Position numbers and translations under genes: made by a program
The notes under the pieces: model-generated
Database searches by the model: none
What the model was told of the DNA's origin: nothing
The model's input: the letters and a program-made list of their open reading frames with translations, nothing else
Assembly: GCA_002344565.1 (NCBI GenBank)
Contig: DDTZ01000188.1
Coordinates: 1-5,311, forward strand
DNA length: 5,311 nucleotides
Reading direction: 5' to 3'
Source of the DNA: Bdellovibrionaceae bacterium UBA2351
Lineage (GTDB): Bacteria > Bdellovibrionota > Bdellovibrionia > Bdellovibrionales > Bdellovibrionaceae
Shown here: in pieces, positions 1-5,023 of the stretch
Numbering within the stretch: position 1 is the first letter of the stretch
Layout: each line of letters opens with the position of its first letter

Positions 1-53
1 ACATGAATATGAGTGTTGCGGGTGAAGACGTAGTGGATAAGTAATAGTTGGGG
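1..53 (+). repeat. Upstream element of copy 1 (direct repeat R, first copy)
   Basis: This stretch matches 2297-2349 at 49 of 53 positions and sits in the same place relative to the next paralog, just before its start codon. It contains a short open frame beginning at the ATG at 3-5 and ending at TAA 42-44 (MNMSVAGEDVVDK). In the second copy the frame reads MNMSIAGEDIVDKQ and ends at TAG. It is probably non-coding or relic sequence carried along by the tandem duplication. No convincing promoter or ribosome site for the mini-frame is visible. The window begins inside the element, so its true left end is unknown. Confidence 0.8.
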
Positions 54-60
54 GAGATTG

Positions 61-1122
61 ATGGGAAACCGTTTTAAAATAGCGCATCTGTTTATATTAT
101 CATTTATGATTGCTTTCGTTAGTTGGAGTGAAGAGTATTCAGGGCTTAGATACGATTCCGCGTATTTAATAAATATGTACTCTATTAGAAAAGGAAGCGG
201 AGGACTGGCGCCATTAAAATTCTATGATAATAAGGAATTTAAGGGTGAACCTGTGATGGTGCTAGATGAAAAGGGTTTAAAAATAAAGGGTAAATTAGAA
301 TGCAAATGGGATATTCAGTTTCCGAACGATACAATGTTGGTAAAACATCAAGAAGGTTCAAATTCAGATAAAATTTGTCCGCGCCAAGGGCCAATTGTTT
401 CAGAAGAAGATTCTCCCGTATTAATTGAAGTTAAAGATAATCTTTCAGATGGATATTATGAAACGGCCAAGTATGAAGATAAGGTTCTGTACATAAACAA
501 AAAAGAAACCGAGTCGTATGACTACAGAGACTCCAAATATGCCATAAAAAATGCTGAGATAGCCAAGAACAAGTCTGCATACGAGGAGCTAAAGAAAACA
601 GATAAAAGTTTAGTGGAGTTCTTAGATAAGTGGAATAAGTGCGTAGAAAAGAAAGATGAAAAATGTCTGACGAAAGATAGAATAAAATCATCGCTTATAG
701 ATGCTTGGGTGGATTATGCTTGTTATAAAGTACGCGGCTTTGCAACTGAATCATTTTGTCAGAAATGGTTAGACTATCAATGCCAATTCAGTGGTGAGCT
801 TAGTAACAAAGGGCGATGTAGTATGATAAATTATTCTAAGGTTAAACCCTCTATTTCGGAAACAACTAGATTTGAAGTTAATGAAATTATTTGGAATGCA
901 CTGGCGTCCTGCTTTCTCGAGATTAATTTAAAAAATAATCAATTGAACGTTGAAAAAAGTCAAAGTTTGACGACTGTAAGCATCCGGACACAAGGCAATC
1001 GAACCTACGTTTGTAGGATATATAAGAAAAATACTGAGGGCAAAAAAGATCCTTGGAAGTTGGGTGGAGTTTCCGATTATACAGATGAAATGATAGAAGG
1101 AGGCGTTTATGAAATATTTTAA
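61..1122 (+). CDS. Exported ten-cysteine protein, tandem family copy 1
   Basis: Unknown function; 353 residues. The ATG at 61 is preferred over the adjacent in-frame TTG at 58 because it follows a GGGGGAGA Shine-Dalgarno-like run and aligns with the starts of the two paralogs downstream. Residues 1-23 form a Sec signal peptide: basic MGNRFK, a hydrophobic core, and probable cleavage after SWS. No lipobox cysteine is present, so this is a soluble periplasmic, surface or secreted protein rather than a lipoprotein. The mature part has a beta-rich-looking N-terminal half (about 50-150), a charged helical core (about 160-200), then a cysteine-rich C-terminal half. Cysteines are at 81, 106, 194, 202, 221, 233, 241, 253, 284 and 318, an even number suited to five disulfides. 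This is the most divergent of the three copies, especially after residue 205, and its C-terminus (IEGGVYEIF) differs from the DGEF(Q/K)VY ending of the others. I do not recognise a named domain. Confidence 0.9.
   Translation: MGNRFKIAHLFILSFMIAFVSWSEEYSGLRYDSAYLINMYSIRKGSGGLAPLKFYDNKEFKGEPVMVLDEKGLKIKGKLECKWDIQFPNDTMLVKHQEGSNSDKICPRQGPIVSEEDSPVLIEVKDNLSDGYYETAKYEDKVLYINKKETESYDYRDSKYAIKNAEIAKNKSAYEELKKTDKSLVEFLDKWNKCVEKKDEKCLTKDRIKSSLIDAWVDYACYKVRGFATESFCQKWLDYQCQFSGELSNKGRCSMINYSKVKPSISETTRFEVNEIIWNALASCFLEINLKNNQLNVEKSQSLTTVSIRTQGNRTYVCRIYKKNTEGKKDPWKLGGVSDYTDEMIEGGVYEIF
553..657 (+). repeat. 105-bp core block shared by all three paralogs
   Basis: The block recurs without gaps at 1660-1764 and 2853-2957 and encodes the helical core beginning AEIAKNKSAYEELKKTDKS and ending at the first cysteine of the C-terminal half plus a few residues. 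Copies 1 and 3 differ at three bases, all synonymous (Tyr, Leu and Lys codons). Copies 1 and 2 differ at six. This is far closer than the flanking coding sequence, which suggests strong constraint, gene conversion, or both. Confidence 0.85.
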
Positions 1123-1153
1123 AAGTACTCCTTTTATTGTGAGGCGGAGGCAG

Positions 1154-1238
1154 TAGTTGGGGTGGGTATGAGAATTAAATTTAAAATAGCTTGGTTGTTT
1201 TTAATGTTGTTTTTTCTTACCCTAGTTAGCCAGGGTGA
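1154..1238 (+). repeat. 85-bp near-identical tract over start and signal peptide, copies 2 and 3
   Basis: The tract matches 2341-2425 with a single mismatch, in codon 2 (AGA against GGA). It covers the initiation region AGTTGGGGTGGGTATG and the whole signal peptide, then similarity drops abruptly at the start of the mature protein. The sharp edge inside the coding sequence is what a conversion tract would leave. Confidence 0.85.
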
Positions 1239-2235
1239 ACAAGATAATTACTTAGATCGCAGTTCGTCGTACATCATAAATTCATATACTGCGAGAAGTG
1301 GAAAAGAAGGAAAGCTGTCTTTAAAGTTCTACGAAAACAAAGAACTAAAAGGCGAGCCAGTTATCGTTCTAAATAACGAGGGATTAAAAGTAAAGGGTAA
1401 ATTAGTGTGCATGTGGAATGCAAGATACCCTGAAGATCCTATGCTAAAGGAAATTCAAGATAATCAAAGATCTAGTCAGCCGTGTCCGCGTCAAGGACCG
1501 ATTGTTTCAGGCTTTGATTCTTCAACAATAATTGAAGTGAAAGATAATCTCTCAGATGAATATTATGAGACAACTAAGTATGAAGGTAAAAGTTTATATA
1601 TCAGTAAAAAAGAAACCGATGCGTTTGGATATAGGGAGTCAGAAGACGCCGTTCAAAAAGCTGAAATAGCCAAGAACAAGTCTGCATACGAAGAGCTAAA
1701 GAAAACAGATAAAAGTTTGGTGGAGTTCTTAAATAAGTGGAATAAGTGCGTAGAAGCGAAAGATCAAAAATGTCTGCCAAAGAAGCAGGTAGCAGATTTG
1801 GAAGAGTTTGATGCGGGCGATTTATGGCGAGATTATGCATGTGTAAAAAACGAAGAAGTTGCCAGAGGTGAATTATGTACTAAGTGGATTCAATATAGAT
1901 GTAGATTAAGATCAGAGATAGATCAGCACATATATTGCGACAGTATAAAGCTTTCTAAAACTAGACCAAAGATCCCCAAAGAATTTGATAAAAAAGCTAA
2001 AGATTTTGTTTGGAGTGCACTATTCCGATGTTTTGCTAAAGAAAATATAGAGAAAAACTATGTAATGGTAAAGGAAGGCGATAGCGATGTCGGATTGACC
2101 ATACAAACTCGCGGCAATGAACCACAAGTTAGTTGTAAAATTTGGAAAAATTGGAAAAAAAATTCTGCGTGGGTATTGGAAGCCATAATTGATCAAAGTG
2201 ATTTTAGACTCGACGGTGAATTTCAAGTCTATTAA
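1168..2235 (+). CDS. Exported ten-cysteine protein, tandem family copy 2
   Basis: Unknown function; 355 residues, paralogous to the genes on either side. ATG 1168 is chosen by alignment with the neighbouring copies. An in-frame GTG at 1162 would add only Met-Gly and is possible, because a GGCGGAGG run at 1143-1150 is better placed for it. Signal peptide residues 1-23 (basic MRIKFK, a Leu/Phe-rich core, cleavage likely after SQG); no lipobox. Cysteines at 81, 106, 194, 202, 225, 237, 245, 257, 288 and 323 correspond one-to-one with those of both paralogs. The conserved patch CPRQGPIVS lies around the second cysteine and DLWRDYAC around the fifth. The C-terminal third is very close to copy 3 while the N-terminal mature half is distinct. 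Only 45 bp separate it from the stop of copy 1 with no terminator visible, so the two are probably co-transcribed. A periplasmic, surface or secreted disulfide-bonded role is inferred. Confidence 0.9.
   Translation: MRIKFKIAWLFLMLFFLTLVSQGEQDNYLDRSSSYIINSYTARSGKEGKLSLKFYENKELKGEPVIVLNNEGLKVKGKLVCMWNARYPEDPMLKEIQDNQRSSQPCPRQGPIVSGFDSSTIIEVKDNLSDEYYETTKYEGKSLYISKKETDAFGYRESEDAVQKAEIAKNKSAYEELKKTDKSLVEFLNKWNKCVEAKDQKCLPKKQVADLEEFDAGDLWRDYACVKNEEVARGELCTKWIQYRCRLRSEIDQHIYCDSIKLSKTRPKIPKEFDKKAKDFVWSALFRCFAKENIEKNYVMVKEGDSDVGLTIQTRGNEPQVSCKIWKNWKKNSAWVLEAIIDQSDFRLDGEFQVY
2117..2216 (+). repeat. 100-bp identical tract in the 3' ends of copies 2 and 3
   Basis: The 100 bases are identical to 3310-3409, including every synonymous position. 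They encode the region around the tenth cysteine (PQVSCKIWKNWKK) up to the RLDG near the C-terminus. Sequence immediately upstream in both genes differs by many bases, so the identity is local rather than a property of the whole pair. Confidence 0.9.
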
Positions 2236-2272
2236 TTAACTAGATTTAGAAATTTCTATTCAACCTTTTGTC
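2236..2272 (+). repeat. Post-stop flank shared by copies 2 and 3
   Basis: The 37 bases after the copy 2 stop align with 3429-3466 after the copy 3 stop, with one single-base gap and scattered substitutions. They include a shared ATTCAAC followed by a T-rich TTTTGTC. The match shows that the duplicated unit extended past the coding sequence. Similarity stops after this point. Confidence 0.65.
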
Positions 2273-2290
2273 AAGTTAAGGGTAAATCTA
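2241..2290 (+). repeat. Inverted repeat between copies 2 and 3
   Basis: TAGATTTA at 2241-2248 is the exact reverse complement of TAAATCTA at 2283-2290. A further CCTT/AAGG pair lies just inside the right arm, so the transcript could form a bulged stem. No T-run follows, so this is not a classical intrinsic terminator. It could be an RNA processing or stability element, or chance in AT-rich DNA. Confidence 0.35.
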
Positions 2291-2296
2291 AGATAT

Positions 2297-2349
2297 ACAT
2301 GAATATGAGTATTGCGGGTGAAGATATAGTGGATAAGCAATAGTTGGGG
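2297..2349 (+). repeat. Upstream element of copy 3 (direct repeat R, second copy)
   Basis: Second copy of the element at 1-53, with four substitutions, ending in the initiation region of copy 3. Its short frame MNMSIAGEDIVDKQ ends at TAG 2341-2343. The frame continues open leftward to the stop codon of copy 2. Copy 2 itself lacks this element and keeps only the final TAGTTGGGG part at 1154-1162. Confidence 0.8.
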
Positions 2350-2354
2350 TGGGT

Positions 2355-3428
2355 ATGGGAATTAAATTTAAAATAGCTTGGTTGTTTTTAATGTTGTTTT
2401 TTCTTACCCTAGTTAGCCAGGGTGAGGAAAATCAGGGGCTTAATCCTGACTCTGCGTATTTAATAGATATGTACCCCTTCAAAAAAAGAAGCAACGGCAA
2501 GGGTTTAGTGCCTTTAAATTTATACGACAATAAAGAATTTAAAGGTGAGCCTATTATGGTTTTTGATGACAAAGGATTAAAAATAAAGGGTAAATTAGTG
2601 TGCATGTGGAATGCTAGATACCCGGAAGATCCAATGCTAAAGGAAATTCACAATAATCAAAGATCTAGTCAACCGTGTCCACGTCAAGGACCGATTGTTT
2701 CAGGCGAAGATTCTCCAGTGATAATTGAAGTTAAAGATATTCTCTCAGATGGGTATTATGAGACAACTAAATATGAAGGTGGAGTTCTCTATATAGACAA
2801 AAAAGAAACTGAAGTTTTTGAGTATAGAGAATCTAAATACGCCGTTCAAAACGCTGAGATAGCCAAGAACAAGTCTGCATATGAGGAGCTAAAGAAAACA
2901 GATAAAAGTTTGGTGGAGTTCTTAGATAAATGGAATAAGTGCGTAGAAAAGAAAGATCAAAAATGCCTGCCGAAAGATAAATCAAGGGATGTGGATTTCA
3001 ATGAAATTGACGATCTTTGGCGCGATTATGCATGTATTAAAAATGAAGAGATGTATCGGGACCCACAATGTAGTGCTTGGTTAAAATTCAGATGTAATTC
3101 AAGGTATCATCTAAATCGAGACGTTAAATGTGACAATGTGGTGATTACAGAAGCAAGACCAAAGCTAACTAAAGAGTTTGATAAAAAAGCTAAAGATTTT
3201 GTTTGGAATGCGTTATCTCGATGCTTTGCTAAAGTAAACTTAGAAAAAAACTACGTGATGGTAGATAAGGATAGCGACTCTTTCTTATTGACGTTGCAAA
3301 CGCGAGACGATGAACCACAAGTTAGTTGTAAAATTTGGAAAAATTGGAAAAAAAATTCTGCGTGGGTATTGGAAGCCATAATTGATCAAAGTGATTTTAG
3401 ACTCGACGGGGAGTTTAAAGTCTATTGA
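2355..3428 (+). CDS. Exported ten-cysteine protein, tandem family copy 3 (mosaic)
   Basis: Unknown function; 357 residues, third member of the tandem family. ATG 2355 is chosen by alignment; an in-frame GTG at 2349 would add two residues. The signal peptide equals that of copy 2 except at residue 2, with probable cleavage after SQG. Cysteines at 83, 108, 196, 204, 227, 239, 247, 259, 290 and 325 match both paralogs. Blocks alternate in affinity: signal peptide like copy 2; residues about 24-80 like copy 1 (DSAYLIDMY, YDNKEFKGEP); about 81-117 like copy 2 (VCMWNARYPEDPMLKEI); about 118-201 like copy 1 (GEDSPVIIEVKD); and the remainder like copy 2. The stretch between the fifth and eighth cysteines is private to this copy. 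It is preceded by 119 bp that include repeat R, so it may share the upstream transcript or have its own promoter; none is clear. Periplasmic, surface or secreted location is inferred. Confidence 0.9.
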   Translation: MGIKFKIAWLFLMLFFLTLVSQGEENQGLNPDSAYLIDMYPFKKRSNGKGLVPLNLYDNKEFKGEPIMVFDDKGLKIKGKLVCMWNARYPEDPMLKEIHNNQRSSQPCPRQGPIVSGEDSPVIIEVKDILSDGYYETTKYEGGVLYIDKKETEVFEYRESKYAVQNAEIAKNKSAYEELKKTDKSLVEFLDKWNKCVEKKDQKCLPKDKSRDVDFNEIDDLWRDYACIKNEEMYRDPQCSAWLKFRCNSRYHLNRDVKCDNVVITEARPKLTKEFDKKAKDFVWNALSRCFAKVNLEKNYVMVDKDSDSFLLTLQTRDDEPQVSCKIWKNWKKNSAWVLEAIIDQSDFRLDGEFKVY

Positions 3429-3480
3429 TTAGCCAGCTTTCGAAAATTTCAATTCAACTTTTTGTCCTATGGCCCTAAAT

Positions 3481-3510
3481 ACTCGAATTCGAACAAGTTA
3501 GAGTTTTTTT
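3481..3510 (+). terminator. Weak intrinsic terminator candidate after copy 3
   Basis: ACTC at 3481-3484 can pair with GAGT at 3501-3504, and the latter runs directly into seven Ts (3504-3510). The stem is only four pairs around a 16-base interior that includes the palindrome TCGAATTCGA, so the hairpin is poor. Position, 52 bases after the copy 3 stop, and the T-run are the main support. Confidence 0.25.
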
Positions 3511-3560
3511 AACGATTTATCGAAAATATCTCAAGATAGAGAAAAGCTAGGACTATGAAT

Positions 3561-3590
3561 TTCACAGATTGGCTTATTGGGAACTAAATA
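3561..3590 (+). promoter_or_regulatory. Possible promoter for the 68-residue gene
   Basis: TTCACA (3561-3566) differs from the sigma-70 -35 consensus at one base. It is followed after 18 bases by TAAATA (3585-3590), which is a poor -10. Transcription would begin near 3597 and leave a leader of about 110 bases. Low confidence: AT-rich DNA yields such matches by chance, and another sigma factor may be used. Confidence 0.22.
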
Positions 3591-3602
3591 AAAAAGTAAG
3601 TC

Positions 3603-3676
3603 CTGCAAAGGAACTAGCCTGCCTTTGGCCACCCACATTTTTCAGAATTAAACCAGGGCAACACCTTGATTTGCAG
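3603..3676 (+). promoter_or_regulatory. Leader with two competing base-pairings upstream of the small gene
   Basis: CAAAGG (3606-3611) can pair with CCTTTG (3622-3627) across a 10-base loop. CTGCAAA (3603-3609) can pair instead with TTTGCAG (3670-3676), which is followed by CTTTTAAC. The two pairings share bases 3606-3609 and exclude each other, an arrangement seen in attenuators and riboswitches. Arms of six or seven bases are short enough to be accidental, and no known riboswitch class is recognised. The rest of the 276-bp gap shows nothing else I can support. Confidence 0.2.
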
Positions 3677-3692
3677 CTTTTAACAATAATTT

Positions 3693-3699
3693 GAAGGAG
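3693..3699 (+). promoter_or_regulatory. Strong ribosome binding site of the 68-residue gene
   Basis: GAAGGAG ends five bases before ATG 3705. It is the clearest Shine-Dalgarno site in the window and the main reason to accept the short gene that follows. Confidence 0.8.
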
Positions 3700-3704
3700 T
3701 CGAT

Positions 3705-3911
3705 ATGAATAAGTTTATTTACAATTTTTATGAAAAAAATGGAGACCTAGAAGATCAAATCAGTGACTTTTTAAAAAGCCACCCGGAATCTTATATCGTT
3801 GATGGACCAATTCTTTCAGATGCATCACTAGGTCAGTATGAAGCTTCGTTTATAGATGGCCCTAATGTTCCAGGATATGCAGTTGAATTAACTAATCGTT
3901 ACAGAAGCTAA
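3705..3911 (+). CDS. Small acidic cytoplasmic protein of unknown function
   Basis: A 68-residue protein that I do not recognise. It starts at ATG 3705 behind a near-ideal GAAGGAG site at five bases' spacing, which makes it a credible gene despite its length. There is no signal peptide, membrane segment or cysteine, so it should be soluble and cytoplasmic. The first half (residues about 8-25, KNGDLEDQISDFLKSHPE) looks helical. The second half is richer in Gly, Pro and Asp and contains two DGP motifs (DGPILSD and DGPNVPGY) about 18 residues apart, perhaps paired strand-turn units. It is unrelated to the cysteine-rich family upstream. Its stop lies only 9 bp from the stop of the convergent regulator gene, so their transcripts probably overlap at the 3' ends. 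An antitoxin-like or small regulatory role cannot be excluded, but nothing in the sequence supports one directly. Confidence 0.7.
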   Translation: MNKFIYNFYEKNGDLEDQISDFLKSHPESYIVDGPILSDASLGQYEASFIDGPNVPGYAVELTNRYRS

Positions 3912-3920
3912 CTATAAAAT

Positions 3921-4898
3921 TTAGCGTAGATATTTTTTGAAATCCCAAATCATTTTCCAGTAGATGGCTGTTTTTTCGACGTCGTCTAAAATCAGATTAA
4001 TGAATACTCCGGATTCTTCCATGATCTTTTCGCTCAATAGATTTTTTTCGATAAGGGGAGTTAGGTCTTCCACTTTTAAAAGGAAGCCAAGTTCCTTCAT
4101 GGAATCGTTTTGTAAATCATTGATATTTACTTTGCGAGCGCCTTTGGGGTTTGGTTCTATTTTACGAGCGTAGTTAATAACACCAGTCAGTGTTTTGATT
4201 TCTTCGTTAGAGTAGGAAACTTTGTCTTTATCGGGTTTAAATAACCACTCATTGTACCAGTCGACAAAGTCAAATAATAACCCTGGATTCAAATTTTGAA
4301 TCTTTTGTTTACCTTCGCCAAGATCTTCCACTTTGAAAAGTCCCATTTGTTCAAGCGCTGTTGTTACCGCTTGCATCTTGTTTGTAGCTTCTTGGAAAAT
4401 CTGAATGGTCGTATTTCTAAGGCGATTTTGGGGAATTATTAAAACATCGCCTTCTTTGGTTCCATATTTAAAACCAACAAAATTCAAAATAGAAAGAAGT
4501 TTGTTTAAAATATGAGGCGGGAAGCGATCTTCATCTGGATTCGAATTTTCAAGTAATTTAATACGCTTGTTTGCTTCGCGTAGATTTTCATTCATCGTAC
4601 GCATGATGGCTTTAACCCAAACCGGAAGGACCTCTAATTGCTGATTAAGAGTTTCATACGGAAGCGCGATAACTTCAGAATCTTTTAGGGCTTTCACGTT
4701 GGCAGAACGCGGCTTTTTGTCGAAGATGGCCATTTCGCCCACCATCGCGCCAGCTTTGATTTCAGCTAGGACGATCTCGGCACTGCCTTTAGTTTTAGTA
4801 ATCGCTAATTGACCTGATTTAACGATATACATGTAATCAGGGGAATCACCGTCACGAAATAAATAAGTGTCTTTTGGGATGCGCTTTGAATCTGCCAC
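3921..4898 (-). CDS. Cyclic-nucleotide-binding regulator with tandem C-terminal modules
   Basis: 325 residues. Residues about 7-85 form a cNMP-binding domain: IPKDTYLFRDGDSPDYMYIVKSG is its typical first part (FRDGD, YIVKSG), and the phosphate-binding cassette is VGEMAIFDKKPRSANVKA at 53-70. Glu55 and Arg64 occupy the positions that bind the ribose hydroxyl and cyclic phosphate in CRP and PKA regulatory domains, so ligand binding, probably cAMP, is likely. A helix at about 85-118 resembles the CRP dimer helix. Residues about 128-205 look like a winged helix: helix AVTTALEQMGLF, then a wing-like KVEDLGEGKQKIQNL. Residues 230-325 appear to repeat the same plan. This is longer than CRP/FNR (about 200-250 residues). 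The start is GTG 4898; there is no in-frame ATG or GTG between it and the upstream stop, and the cNMP fold needs residues from about 7. No Shine-Dalgarno site is seen. A role as a cytoplasmic transcription factor or scaffold responding to cyclic nucleotide is inferred. Confidence 0.88.
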   Translation of the reverse strand: MADSKRIPKDTYLFRDGDSPDYMYIVKSGQLAITKTKGSAEIVLAEIKAGAMVGEMAIFDKKPRSANVKALKDSEVIALPYETLNQQLEVLPVWVKAIMRTMNENLREANKRIKLLENSNPDEDRFPPHILNKLLSILNFVGFKYGTKEGDVLIIPQNRLRNTTIQIFQEATNKMQAVTTALEQMGLFKVEDLGEGKQKIQNLNPGLLFDFVDWYNEWLFKPDKDKVSYSNEEIKTLTGVINYARKIEPNPKGARKVNINDLQNDSMKELGFLLKVEDLTPLIEKNLLSEKIMEESGVFINLILDDVEKTAIYWKMIWDFKKYLR

Positions 4899-4933
4899 AC
4901 ATATATTATGACGTACCCGATTGGTTTGCGCAA
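4898..4933 (-). promoter_or_regulatory. Possible promoter giving a leaderless regulator mRNA
   Basis: On the minus strand, TTGCGC (4933-4928) and CATAAT (4910-4905) are separated by 17 bases. The first base of the GTG start codon lies seven bases after the -10 candidate, where transcription would normally begin. Together with the missing Shine-Dalgarno site this suggests a leaderless transcript. The -35 match is weak (three of six). Confidence 0.35.
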
Positions 4934-4964
4934 AGCCAAACCCCTGCGGGCGGTCCAGAAATAG

Positions 4965-4992
4965 TAACAGCTAAGCGTTGGCTTAGCTGTTA
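4965..4992 (-). terminator. Strong stem-loop between the two minus-strand genes
   Basis: TAACAGCTAAGC at 4965-4976 and GCTTAGCTGTTA at 4981-4992 are perfect reverse complements around a GTTG loop, extendable by a wobble and an A-T pair. Read on the minus strand it lies about 30 bases after the stop codon of the gene ending at 5024 and is followed by CTATTTCTG, a modest T-rich tail. It most likely ends that gene's transcript and insulates the regulator gene. The tail is short of a proper T-run, so termination efficiency is uncertain. Confidence 0.65.
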
Positions 4993-5023
4993 TTGTTGCG
5001 TGTGCGTTTCAATTCGAGACGAT

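Noticed and set aside
61..130. Lipoprotein signal in the cysteine-rich family
   Set aside because: The first cysteine is at residue 81 or 83, far from the signal peptide. There is no lipobox in any of the three proteins.
431..691. Minus-strand open frame inside copy 1, with a similar one at 1601-1840 in copy 2
   Set aside because: Both are antisense to the well-supported paralogs, and they resemble each other only because the sense strand is duplicated. Neither has a clear ribosome site.
1120..1168. Stop-codon readthrough joining copies 1 and 2
   Set aside because: The two genes are in the same frame with only one TAA between them, but fifteen open codons are common by chance, and copy 2 has its own start and signal peptide, which would make no sense inside a fusion.
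2020..2226. Minus-strand open frame antisense to the end of copy 2
   Set aside because: It lies wholly within a confirmed coding region and its hydrophobic composition is that expected from the complement of Lys/Glu-rich codons.
61..3428. CRISPR array or transposon-driven repeat
   Set aside because: The repeats are whole paralogous genes of about 1.1 kb with coding constraint. There are no short regularly spaced units, terminal inverted repeats or transposase.
3555..3587. Ten-codon leader peptide MNFTDWLIGN
   Set aside because: An AGGA lies only two bases before the ATG, too close for a good ribosome site, and the peptide has no run of regulatory codons. It is not listed as a gene.
3597..3690. 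tRNA or known structured RNA in the intergenic gap
   Set aside because: No cloverleaf, TTCRA loop motif or CCA-type acceptor pairing could be found, and no known riboswitch core is recognisable.
3964..4173. Plus-strand open frame inside the regulator gene
   Set aside because: It overlaps a strongly supported cNMP-binding protein gene on the other strand and has no independent support.
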